The notes below the pieces were generated by a model, which made no database searches, had not been told where the DNA came from, and worked only from the letters and a program-made list of their open reading frames with translations. The position numbers and the translations under genes were made by a program. Positions 35,506-43,751 of a stretch of DNA of 64,000 bases are shown piece after piece; the stretch's first letter is position 1; each line of letters begins with the position of its first letter. Source of the stretch: Maricurvus nonylphenolicus. GTDB taxonomy: Bacteria; Pseudomonadota; Gammaproteobacteria; Pseudomonadales; Cellvibrionaceae. The stretch covers positions 5,208,001 through 5,272,000 of the forward strand of contig NZ_AP031498.1 in the NCBI RefSeq assembly GCF_042854845.1, written 5' to 3'.

Positions 35506-36102
35506 ATGTATGTCAGCAAGTTCACCCTCTCTGTTTTCTGGAAGATCTGCTGTCGTCTTTGTTGCACGATAAGCTGCGCGATAATCAGCCTGGGACTTGC
35601 GCCATCCGCTCAGGCACAAATCAATCCGCAACCCTGCGACAGCAGTAAAGAACGCAAAATCTGGTTCAGCAATAAAGAACACAAGGACACCCTGGCCGTT
35701 ACGGTAAAAGGCAATCCCTGTAGTGACGCCAAGGTGGTTATCTCTATCACCAGCCCCGATGGCAAGACTCTGTACAAATACAGTGGCGATTTTATTTTGC
35801 ACATGCCCTATATCATCTACGAGCCCGAGCTCAACAAGCTGGTCGATTTCTTTGTTAACAAGGTGGTGAGTGAAGCAGTCAAGCGCAGTACCGGTGACCT
35901 GCCCGCCTATACCAATGTGGAAGAGTTCTACGATGCCACCAATGACTTTGTGGTGGTGCCCCTTGAACAATATCGCACCATGCGACAACTGAATATCCCT
36001 ATCCTTTGGCATGCCACCGGGGACTCCACCTGGGTGCACGTTGTGTTTGATAAACAACAAGATCAAGGACAGGTCATTATGCGTGGCGGCGTATTCCACT
36101 AA
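35506..36102 (+). CDS. Secreted protein of unknown function, tandem paralogue 1
   Basis: A 198-residue exported protein with a long N-region and signal peptide (cleavage near AQA, residue 37). The mature part has two cysteines (44 and 72), probably a disulphide. Shared with the next gene are KDTL, YTNVEEFYDATNDFVVV, ILWHATGDSTWVH and the exact ending VIMRGGVFH. There is no membrane helix after the signal. I recognise no family. The very sharp conservation of the C-terminal half suggests a folded functional domain. Confidence 0.75.
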   Translation: MYVSKFTLSVFWKICCRLCCTISCAIISLGLAPSAQAQINPQPCDSSKERKIWFSNKEHKDTLAVTVKGNPCSDAKVVISITSPDGKTLYKYSGDFILHMPYIIYEPELNKLVDFFVNKVVSEAVKRSTGDLPAYTNVEEFYDATNDFVVVPLEQYRTMRQLNIPILWHATGDSTWVHVVFDKQQDQGQVIMRGGVFH

Positions 36103-36170
36103 CCCTTTATCAGCAAACCCATGATCTATACTCAAGGGATCTGACACAATAACGACTGCAGGAGCACACT

Positions 36171-36746
36171 ATGAACCCACTTCGCCTTATAGATTTTCGT
36201 CGTTTTACCGCCTGTACTTTCGCCTACACAAGCGCACTGTTACTTATGTTTGGCATGCAAACGGCCTCTGCGTCAGAGTGCGATCTAACCCAGGAGCGTA
36301 ATATTGCTTTTAGTGCCCCTGAGGCAAAAGACACACTGCGAGTACATATCTATGGTGACTCCTGTTCTGAGTCTGAAGTCGATATTGTGGTCATAAACGC
36401 CAAGCAACAATTGCTGTACCAATACACCGGTAAGCTGGCCAAATTGATGCCCTACAAATTACATGAGCCGGAACTAAGCCAAGTGGTTGTCGCGTTTGCC
36501 GAGCAGCTGCTCAATGTTGCCAATAGCCGCTCGACCAAGTTTTTGCCACGCTACACCAACGTCGATGATTTCTATGAAGCAACCAATGACTTCGTGGTTA
36601 TCTCCACAGCAGAGTACGAGGCCCTGCGACAACAGGACAAACCGATTATCTGGCACGCTACCGGCGATTCCAGTTGGGTGCATTTAGTCTACGATCCCAA
36701 ACGACAGGCCAGCCGCGTCATTATGCGAGGTGGCGTTTTTCATTAA
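36171..36746 (+). CDS. Secreted protein of unknown function, tandem paralogue 2
   Basis: A 191-residue paralogue of the gene before it, 68 bp downstream, with GGAG before the ATG. Signal peptide to about residue 35 (TASAS). Cysteines 37 and 65 have the same 28-residue spacing as 44 and 72 in the first copy. Conserved blocks are YTNVDDFYEATNDFVVI, IIWHATGDSSWVH and VIMRGGVFH. The N-terminal signals differ, so the duplication is not recent. Function unknown. Confidence 0.75.
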   Translation: MNPLRLIDFRRFTACTFAYTSALLLMFGMQTASASECDLTQERNIAFSAPEAKDTLRVHIYGDSCSESEVDIVVINAKQQLLYQYTGKLAKLMPYKLHEPELSQVVVAFAEQLLNVANSRSTKFLPRYTNVDDFYEATNDFVVISTAEYEALRQQDKPIIWHATGDSSWVHLVYDPKRQASRVIMRGGVFH

Positions 36747-36782
36747 GATGGATTAACAACTGAAACGGAACGAGATCACACG

Positions 36783-37754
36783 ATGCTAATTCCCTACCCT
36801 GACATCAAGCCCTTCAAATCGCAGATGCTGGCGGTAGATAACACCCACGAACTTTATATCGAAGAATCCGGCAACCCCGACGGGCTGCCGGTTTTATTTG
36901 TTCACGGTGGTCCGGGGGCAGGCTGCAGTAAACAGGATCGCTGCTTTTTCGATCCCGAAAAATACCACATTATCCTCTTCGATCAGCGCGGTGCAGGCCG
37001 CTCAAAACCCCACGCCGATTTAATCGACAATACAACCCAACTTCTGGTTACCGATATAGAAAAAATTCGCGAACAGCTGGGTATTGAGCAGTGGGTACTG
37101 TTTGGTGGCTCTTGGGGATCGACGCTGAGCCTGGTGTATGCAGAAACCTATCCACAGCGCGTTCTGGGTTTAATATTGCGCGGGATTTTTCTCTGCCGCC
37201 GGCAAGACATACATTGGTTTTATCAACACGGCGCTAGCTTGGTGTTTCCCGATTACTGGGAAGATTTTTTACATCCGATTCCCGTCGCCGAACAAGATAA
37301 CTTGCTGCAAGCGTATTACCAGCGTTTGACCGGCTCCAACGAGCTGGCAAAGATGGCGTGCGCAAAAGCCTGGTCACTGTGGGAAGGCCACTGTGCAACG
37401 CTGCGCCCCAATCACGATGTCGTGGAAACCTTTTCCGATCCACACCTGGCTTTGTCACTGGCTCGCATTGAAGCACACTACTTTATGAACGATGCGTTTT
37501 TAACGGATAACCAGATTCTTGCCAACGCCGGCAAGCTGGAAGGTATACCCGGCATTATTGTGCACGGCCGCTACGATATGATTTGCCCATTAGACAATGC
37601 CTTTGCATTGCACCAAATCTGGCATGATTCTGAATTACATATTGTGCGCGATGCCGGTCACGCCTCACGCGAGCCCAGCATTGTGGATGCACTGATTCGC
37701 GCTACCCGCACCATGGCAAGACGCTTTGGTGGCGAACCGCCAGAACAGGCATAG
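36783..37754 (+). CDS. pip: Proline iminopeptidase
   Basis: A 323-residue alpha/beta-hydrolase that removes N-terminal proline from peptides. Typical strings are FVHGGPGAGCSKQD, DQRGAGRSKPHA, the nucleophile elbow GGSWGSTLSL, VHGRYDMICPLDNA with the catalytic Asp, and the catalytic His in DAGHASREP. Length is normal for the S33 family. It lies 36 bp behind the second secreted paralogue and may share its transcript. Confidence 0.95.
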   Translation: MLIPYPDIKPFKSQMLAVDNTHELYIEESGNPDGLPVLFVHGGPGAGCSKQDRCFFDPEKYHIILFDQRGAGRSKPHADLIDNTTQLLVTDIEKIREQLGIEQWVLFGGSWGSTLSLVYAETYPQRVLGLILRGIFLCRRQDIHWFYQHGASLVFPDYWEDFLHPIPVAEQDNLLQAYYQRLTGSNELAKMACAKAWSLWEGHCATLRPNHDVVETFSDPHLALSLARIEAHYFMNDAFLTDNQILANAGKLEGIPGIIVHGRYDMICPLDNAFALHQIWHDSELHIVRDAGHASREPSIVDALIRATRTMARRFGGEPPEQA

Positions 37755-37771
37755 CGTAGGCGGAAAAGCCC

Positions 37772-38635
37772 TTAACGCCTAAACACAACCGTACGACTAC
37801 CGTTAAGCAGCACGCGCTGTTCGGCGTGCCAGCGCACGGCGCGGTAAAGCACCACACTTTCTATGTCGTGACCTATCTCGACCAATTCTTCGGGGTTGTT
37901 GGCGTGAGACACCCGTTCAACTTCCTGCTCGATAATCGGCCCTTCATCCAAATCCGAAGTAACAAAATGTGCGGTAGCGCCAATCAATTTCACACCGCGA
38001 TCATAGGCCTGGTGATAGGGTTTGGCGCCTTTAAAACCGGGCAGGAAAGAGTGGTGAATATTGATGGCCCGGCCTTCAAGTTTTTCACACAGCTCGTTGG
38101 AGAGAATTTGCATATAACGGGCAAGCACCAAAAAGTCGGCCTGGGCTTTTTCCATCACCTCAAGAATCTGGGCTTCCTGTTGCGGCTTGGTATCTTTGCT
38201 AATCGGCAGGTAGTGATAGGGTAGGTTGTACCACTCCACCAGATCGCGCATATCATTGTGGTTGGACACCACCGCAACAATCTCAACGGGCAAGGTGCCC
38301 TCTTTCCATTTGTGCAGCAGCGTATTTAAACAGTGGCCCCAGCGCGATACAGCGATAACCACTTTAGGCTTATCGGCCAGATCCCGTAACTGCCAGCACA
38401 TCGCATCTTTTTCCGCCAAGTCAGCAAAGGCCTGTTGTAACGCGGCCAAAGGTGTCGCCTGATCACTGGCAGGTGCCAGTTCAGTGCGCATAAAAAAGCG
38501 CTTTTCCTGACGGTCTTCAAACTGCGAGGCTTCTTCAACGTTGTAGTGCTGTGCTGCCAGGAAGGTGGTAACGTCGGCGACAATGCCGGGGCGATCAGAA
38601 CAGCTAAGAGTTAGGACGAGGCGTTGCTGGCTCAT
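37772..38635 (-). CDS. purU: Formyltetrahydrofolate deformylase
   Basis: A 287-residue enzyme that hydrolyses 10-formyl-THF to formate and THF, balancing one-carbon pools. It has an N-terminal ACT domain (VLTLSCSDRPGIVADV) and a formyltransferase-fold domain with INIHHSFLPGFKGAKPYHQAY, which includes the catalytic His, and DLDEGPIIEQ. Convergent with pip. Confidence 0.97.
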   Translation of the reverse strand: MSQQRLVLTLSCSDRPGIVADVTTFLAAQHYNVEEASQFEDRQEKRFFMRTELAPASDQATPLAALQQAFADLAEKDAMCWQLRDLADKPKVVIAVSRWGHCLNTLLHKWKEGTLPVEIVAVVSNHNDMRDLVEWYNLPYHYLPISKDTKPQQEAQILEVMEKAQADFLVLARYMQILSNELCEKLEGRAINIHHSFLPGFKGAKPYHQAYDRGVKLIGATAHFVTSDLDEGPIIEQEVERVSHANNPEELVEIGHDIESVVLYRAVRWHAEQRVLLNGSRTVVFRR

Positions 38636-38719
38636 AAAACGGGCTCATAAAAATCGATTCTTTATAAGCCCTATACTTTACCCCGTCTGCACGACAGTTA
38701 ACAGATTAGCGCGCTTAAC

Positions 38720-40054
38720 TTAGCGCAGCCATACCTCAACACGGCGGTTTTTAATTTTACTTTTGCTGTTATTGGAAGCCACCGGTTTGTAGGCGCCAAA
38801 GCCGGCGATACTGGTATTGGTCACACCGGCATGACGCAGGGCAGACATAATGGCCACGGCTCGCAACTTGGACAGCACCTTGGCGCGCTGCTCGGTTTGT
38901 TTGGTATCACCAAAACCAATCAGCCACAGGCGCTGATCGCCCTCGCTGCCATCAAGGTATTCGGTTAAACGACGGATATCTTCGATAGCTTTATTATCCA
39001 GCTCAGCCTTACCCTGTTCGAAACGGAAATTAACGGACAAACGCTGGGCATCCTTGGTCAACGCCAAATATTCCTTCGGCCCCTGCAGATCAGCAGACGC
39101 GGGAATACTGGTAATGTTCTGGGAAATAAAGCCTGTTTTATCCACCTGCTTCTGGCCCAAGTCACTCTGGGCGAAGGTAATAAAATCACGAATCACGTGA
39201 GGGATAATACCTGGCGGGGTATACACATAAAGACGACGAGCCAGCGGATAATCTTCGGTGGCCACAGTTAATTTATTCGGCAACAGAGGGTCAGTACCCT
39301 GCTCATTAACACCAATGGCTTTACTGTCACGCACCGAGGCCAAGCCCACAAAACCAATCGCATTGGGATCCATAGACACTTCATCGGAAAGACGGTCATT
39401 GGATTCGTAACGTGCCGCCTCTTGCGACAGCTTTACTTTTTTGCGCAGTACCAGATTCTTAAAGGTGTCCCAGGTACCGGATTTGTTATCACGAGCATGG
39501 ATGGAAATTTTGCCGGGGCTGCCACCCACTTCTGACCAGTCACTGATTTGACCAGAGAAAATCGCCGCCAGTTGATCAAGGCTTAAATTGTCGATGGGAT
39601 TTACCTGGTTAACGATCACCGCCAGACCATCGATGGCCACAACATGCTCGGCAGCAAAGTCACGCATATTGCCCATATATTCCAGGGCGCGAACTTCTTT
39701 ATCTTTAATGCGGCGCGAAGCCATACCTACATCGGCAACGCCTCCCAGCAAGCCTTTAAAAGCAGTACTGGAACCGTGAGCGGCCACATTGATATAAACC
39801 ACTTCACCGTCAATTACACCCTGAACGCGGTATTCGTTTTCTACCACCAGATCGGCGGCCTGAATATCCGTTGCCCCTTTTGAGTCCAGATAAGCGACCA
39901 GCAGGTTTTTCATCAGGCTGGCCCCAACGGTATTGGAACCGTGTACGGTAAACAGCAAACGCGGTTCACTGGCAGACAGGGAACTGACCGCCCCTACAGC
40001 AGCACTCAAACTCCAGAAAATGACCGCCAACAAGCCAGCCTTCCACTTCGCCAT
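38720..40054 (-). CDS. PstS-like phosphate-binding domain fused to OmpA peptidoglycan-binding domain
   Basis: A 444-residue exported protein. Signal peptide (about 1-29), then a PBP-like phosphate-binding domain (about 32-320; LLFTVHGSNTVGASL, GSSTAFKGLLGGVADVGMASR, KSGTWDTFKNLVL), then an OmpA C-terminal domain (about 345-444; IEDIRRLTEYLDG, RAKVLSKLRAVAIMSAL, NRRVEVWLR) that should bind peptidoglycan. The ATG at 40054 follows AGGTAGGA. No pst genes are adjacent. It may hold phosphate or a related anion at the cell wall; the role is unproven. Confidence 0.87.
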   Translation of the reverse strand: MAKWKAGLLAVIFWSLSAAVGAVSSLSASEPRLLFTVHGSNTVGASLMKNLLVAYLDSKGATDIQAADLVVENEYRVQGVIDGEVVYINVAAHGSSTAFKGLLGGVADVGMASRRIKDKEVRALEYMGNMRDFAAEHVVAIDGLAVIVNQVNPIDNLSLDQLAAIFSGQISDWSEVGGSPGKISIHARDNKSGTWDTFKNLVLRKKVKLSQEAARYESNDRLSDEVSMDPNAIGFVGLASVRDSKAIGVNEQGTDPLLPNKLTVATEDYPLARRLYVYTPPGIIPHVIRDFITFAQSDLGQKQVDKTGFISQNITSIPASADLQGPKEYLALTKDAQRLSVNFRFEQGKAELDNKAIEDIRRLTEYLDGSEGDQRLWLIGFGDTKQTEQRAKVLSKLRAVAIMSALRHAGVTNTSIAGFGAYKPVASNNSKSKIKNRRVEVWLR

Positions 40055-40195
40055 AAATCCTACCTTTGCTTTTTCGCTATATAGATATGGGGCGCACAAT
40101 AAGACAACTAGATGACAAAAACATGACAGATATATGTCTTTACCGGCGATTTGTATGTAGTGGCAGGCAAATCCTTTTTTTACTGCCCGAAAAAC

Positions 40196-40223
40196 AATAA
40201 CGGGAGCCTAAGCTCCCGTTATT
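40196..40223 (-). terminator. Terminator of typA
   Basis: A 12-bp perfect stem (AATAACGGGAGC / GCTCCCGTTATT) with a four-base loop. On the - strand it is followed by TGTTTTT and lies 26 bases after the typA stop. Confidence 0.88.
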
Positions 40224-40248
40224 TCAAAATAATGTTCAAGTTTGAAAA

Positions 40249-42057
40249 TTATTTTTTAGCACGCTTGCGCTCATTCTCAGTCAGCAGTTTCTTGCGCAGA
40301 CGAATGCTCTCTGGTGTTACTTCTACCAGTTCATCGTCTTCAATAAACTCCAGCGCCTGCTCCAGGGTGTGCTTGACAGGTGGCGTCAGGGTCAAAGCTT
40401 CATCTGTGCCAGAAGCACGCACGTTGGTCAGCTGCTTACCTTTGGTGGGGTTAACCGCCAGGTCATTGGCGCGAGAGTGAAGCCCAATAATCTGGCCTTC
40501 GTAAACCTCTGCACCGTGGCCCAGGAACAAGCGGCCACGATCCTGCAGGTTAAACAGGCCATAAGACAGGGTCTTACCTTTCACCATGCTCACTAGTACG
40601 CCGTTAATACGGCTAACCACTTCACCTGCTTTTACCGGGCCGTAGTGATCAAAGATGCTGGTCATAATGCCGGAACCGGAAGTCAGGGTCAGGAACAGAC
40701 CACGGAAGCCAATTAGACCACGCGAAGGCGCCATAAACTCTAAACGGGTACGGCCTTTGCCGTCTGGCTCCATGTTGGTCATCTCGGCCTTACGCAAGCC
40801 CAGCTCTTCCATAATGGCGCCTTGATGCTCGTCTTCCACGTCGATCACAACGCGCTCGAATGGCTCCTGAATCTCACCGTCGACTTCTTTTTGAACCACC
40901 TCTGGGCGCGAAATGCTCATTTCAAAGCCTTCACGACGCATGGTTTCGATCAGTACTGACAAGTGCAGTTCACCACGGCCGGACACAACAAATTTGTCTG
41001 GGCTATCACCTTGCTCAACACGCAAAGCAACGTTGTGGATCAGCTCCTGATCCAGACGGTCTTTAATATTGCGAGAGGTTACAAACTTACCTTCTTTACC
41101 GGCAAACGGAGAATCGTTAACGATAAAGGTCATGCTTACGGTTGGCTCATCTACGCTCAGTGGCGGCAGGGCTTCAACAGTCTCTGGATCACACAGGGTG
41201 TCGGAGATGCTCAGACCATCGATACCGTTAATACACACGATGTCACCGGCGGTAGCCAGATCGGTGTCGATACGCTCCAGGCCCAGGTAGCCTTTAACGT
41301 TCAGTACCTTACCTTTGCGCTCCTCACCGTCGGCAGACTTAACCACAACCTGCTGGTTGGGTTTGAGGGTACCGCGGGTAATACGGCCAATACCGATTAC
41401 GCCCACGTAGCTGTCGTAGTCCAGGGCAGAAACCTGCATCTGGAAAGCACCTTCCGGATCAACTTCCGGTGCAGGTACACGCTCGGCGATCATTTCGTAC
41501 AGCGGGGTCATGTCTTCAGCCATAGCGTCCGGATCTTCACCGGCGATACCGTTAATGGCAGAGGCGTAGATCACCGGGAAGTCCAGCTGCTCGTCGGTCG
41601 CACCCAGGCTGTCGAACAGGTCAAATACCTGATCCATTACCCAGTCAGGGCGCGCGCCAGGGCGGTCGATTTTGTTGATAACCACGATAGGCTTCAGACC
41701 CTGCTCGAAGGCCTTGGAGGTTACGAAGCGGGTCTGTGGCATAGGGCCATCTACGGCGTCTACCAGCAGCAGTACCGAGTCAACCATCGATAGTACACGC
41801 TCAACCTCACCACCGAAGTCGGCGTGCCCCGGAGTGTCCACAATGTTGATGCGGTAGTCATTCCAGTTGATGGCGGTGTTTTTCGCCAGAATGGTAATGC
41901 CACGCTCTTTCTCCTGGTCGTTGGAGTCCATGATGCGCTCGGCACCTTCGTCCTTACGATCCAGCGTGCCGGATTGGCTGAGAAGTTTATCAACCAGGGT
42001 AGTTTTACCGTGGTCAACGTGGGCAATAATGGCGATATTACGGAGTTTATCGATCAC
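40249..42057 (-). CDS. typA: Ribosome-associated GTPase TypA/BipA
   Basis: A 602-residue translational GTPase that acts in ribosome assembly and stress. It has the P-loop IAHVDHGKTTLVDKLL (about 10-25), switch I/II strings ERGITILAKNTAI and VDTPGHADFGGEVERVL, NKIDRPGARPD, and a basic C-terminus (KKLLTENERKRAKK). All family domains are present. In Pseudomonas it is followed closely by thiI and glnA; here accessory genes intervene. Confidence 0.98.
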   Translation of the reverse strand: MIDKLRNIAIIAHVDHGKTTLVDKLLSQSGTLDRKDEGAERIMDSNDQEKERGITILAKNTAINWNDYRINIVDTPGHADFGGEVERVLSMVDSVLLLVDAVDGPMPQTRFVTSKAFEQGLKPIVVINKIDRPGARPDWVMDQVFDLFDSLGATDEQLDFPVIYASAINGIAGEDPDAMAEDMTPLYEMIAERVPAPEVDPEGAFQMQVSALDYDSYVGVIGIGRITRGTLKPNQQVVVKSADGEERKGKVLNVKGYLGLERIDTDLATAGDIVCINGIDGLSISDTLCDPETVEALPPLSVDEPTVSMTFIVNDSPFAGKEGKFVTSRNIKDRLDQELIHNVALRVEQGDSPDKFVVSGRGELHLSVLIETMRREGFEMSISRPEVVQKEVDGEIQEPFERVVIDVEDEHQGAIMEELGLRKAEMTNMEPDGKGRTRLEFMAPSRGLIGFRGLFLTLTSGSGIMTSIFDHYGPVKAGEVVSRINGVLVSMVKGKTLSYGLFNLQDRGRLFLGHGAEVYEGQIIGLHSRANDLAVNPTKGKQLTNVRASGTDEALTLTPPVKHTLEQALEFIEDDELVEVTPESIRLRKKLLTENERKRAKK

Positions 42058-42196
42058 AATGAGTGTCTCTACTGCGGGCCTTATCGCCGTTTGGGGCGCC
42101 TGGCCATGAAAAAAGGTGCGGCATTATACCTGTGAAAAGACGGCGATTAAATGACCAGCGGTTAAATAGTTCGAGCTGAGGAAGGCTGCCACGAAT

Positions 42197-42261
42197 GGGG
42201 TCTGACCCGCAGGGTCAGGCCCCGAGTACGAAGTTGTTGCCAGGGATGGGGTCTAGACCCC
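42197..42261. repeat. REP-like palindrome with a shorter companion
   Basis: A 27-bp copy at 42197-42223 (arms GGGGTCTGACCC) is followed by a truncated perfect palindrome GGGGTCTAGACCCC at 42248-42261. It belongs to the same repeat family as the pairs at 1552 and 57979. It lies between typA and the DUF1835 gene, only a few bases from the end of the latter. Confidence 0.7.
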
Positions 42262-42265
42262 ATAG

Positions 42266-43573
42266 TTACACCCTTAAACTGAGCTTCTGGGCAGCATTAT
42301 CCCAACGCCAAACGGGCCAACCAGGAGCAATACAAACCCCACCCAGCCAACGCTCAACAGGCCCACAGGTGAGATAATCTCGATCCCCGGCCAGCACCGC
42401 CAAACCGGCCTCAGTCAGCTCGACCGGAAAGCGCGGCCAATCCTCATCTTCGAGCCTTTCGATGCTAATCAACGGCTCATCAGCCTTGGCCAGGTTTTGC
42501 AGGATATGCCAGAACATCAGATCCCCCAGCCAGGGCATGGGTTCGCGCTCCAACATCAGTGCGCGAAACACCTGACCACAGGTGCGAGGTTGATCGTGAA
42601 TGATTTCCAGGCTGAGCTGCTCGGTTAGCCCCAAACCATTACCGAGTGAGGGCAGTTCTTGCAAATGACGCTCCAATGCCCTGGATAAATAAGGCAAGGC
42701 CTGACAGCGAGGGCTGTGCATTAAGCCCAACAGGGATTCAGGGCTATCACTGCTCAAGGCATCCCAGGCATCAACCGCAAGCGCCAATTGCTGCGAGCTA
42801 ACTTCCGTGCGCGAGGACCACAACAGGTGTATGGCCTCAGGCGGTAATTGCCCCAAACCGATAAAACGCTCAGCGCCCGGGAAGTGATTGAGAGATACCA
42901 TCTGCAACTGTGCCGGTGTTTTGGCCTGCGCCCACAGCGACAGGATTTTTATCAGGATCAGCTGATCGTAGGTGTCATGCTCAAACCACAAGACTACACG
43001 CTGGTAATTTTCTGCCGCCGAGAGCAAACGCTGATCGGCAGCAACGGAATCCTGATAGATATCCTCGCGCGACATTCCCACCAAGTGCCCATAGGCTGCA
43101 GCAATAAAATCAGCACGGTCTTGCCGATAGGCCTCATCATTCAGCTTCTGCACCGGGCCCTGACACACAGGGTCTTGATACTCCAGAAACTCGCCACTGA
43201 AACCTGCCATAGGTAGTACCTGCTGAATATCGCTACCGCAGCGCACATGCAGGGTTTTCATATCGCTATCAACCGCTTTCGATTGACTCTCGATTTGCTG
43301 CAGGGAATTGTCCATCGCTGCAATATGTTGCTTGAGCTTGGCCCAACTCGGCACACCCAACTCACGGGCTAACACCAGTTGTGCATCGGCCAATTTAACG
43401 TCTGCAGGCGTTACTTTAGACGCTTTGGGATGATGGGAAAAAAATCGCTGTTGAGCGGCTTCATCTGCAGCGCGATAGCGACGCAATAACGCCTTGGCGC
43501 GCTTTTTCTGCTGCTCAAGGTTAAGACGAAACGGGGTTTCTGGGGGGACTGCTTCTGGGGAGACAGATGTCAT
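42266..43573 (-). CDS. DUF1835/DUF3658-like protein with N-terminal helical region
   Basis: A 435-residue cytosolic protein. The first 90 residues contain a motif common before ankyrin-type or regulatory domains (QQKKRAKALLRRYRAAD, KLADAQLVLARELGVPSWAKLKQHI). The remainder fits DUF1835 (LHVRCGSDIQQVLPMAGFSGEFLEYQDPVCQGPV) and the later DUF3658-type part (WERHL-like, GLTELTEAGLAVLAGDRD region). Members are uncharacterised; no catalytic motif is evident. REP repeats follow its stop. Confidence 0.7.
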   Translation of the reverse strand: MTSVSPEAVPPETPFRLNLEQQKKRAKALLRRYRAADEAAQQRFFSHHPKASKVTPADVKLADAQLVLARELGVPSWAKLKQHIAAMDNSLQQIESQSKAVDSDMKTLHVRCGSDIQQVLPMAGFSGEFLEYQDPVCQGPVQKLNDEAYRQDRADFIAAAYGHLVGMSREDIYQDSVAADQRLLSAAENYQRVVLWFEHDTYDQLILIKILSLWAQAKTPAQLQMVSLNHFPGAERFIGLGQLPPEAIHLLWSSRTEVSSQQLALAVDAWDALSSDSPESLLGLMHSPRCQALPYLSRALERHLQELPSLGNGLGLTEQLSLEIIHDQPRTCGQVFRALMLEREPMPWLGDLMFWHILQNLAKADEPLISIERLEDEDWPRFPVELTEAGLAVLAGDRDYLTCGPVERWLGGVCIAPGWPVWRWDNAAQKLSLRV

Positions 43574-43751
43574 GGTCGTTACCCTTTCCGGTTATCTGTG
43601 TCCGCCGAGCAGATAGAAAAGGGAAACAAACAAGCGGTGTGCTTCACCTAAAAAGTCTTGGGCGCAGCCCTTTCCGCGGACACAGAGGCTTCGACCAAGC
43701 CTGTGCCCTAAAAATTAAACTTTCGCGAGCAAGCTGTCAAATCACCAAGCC

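Noticed and set aside
40963..41793. 276-codon + strand frame opposite typA
   Set aside because: A shadow of typA, with no start signal.
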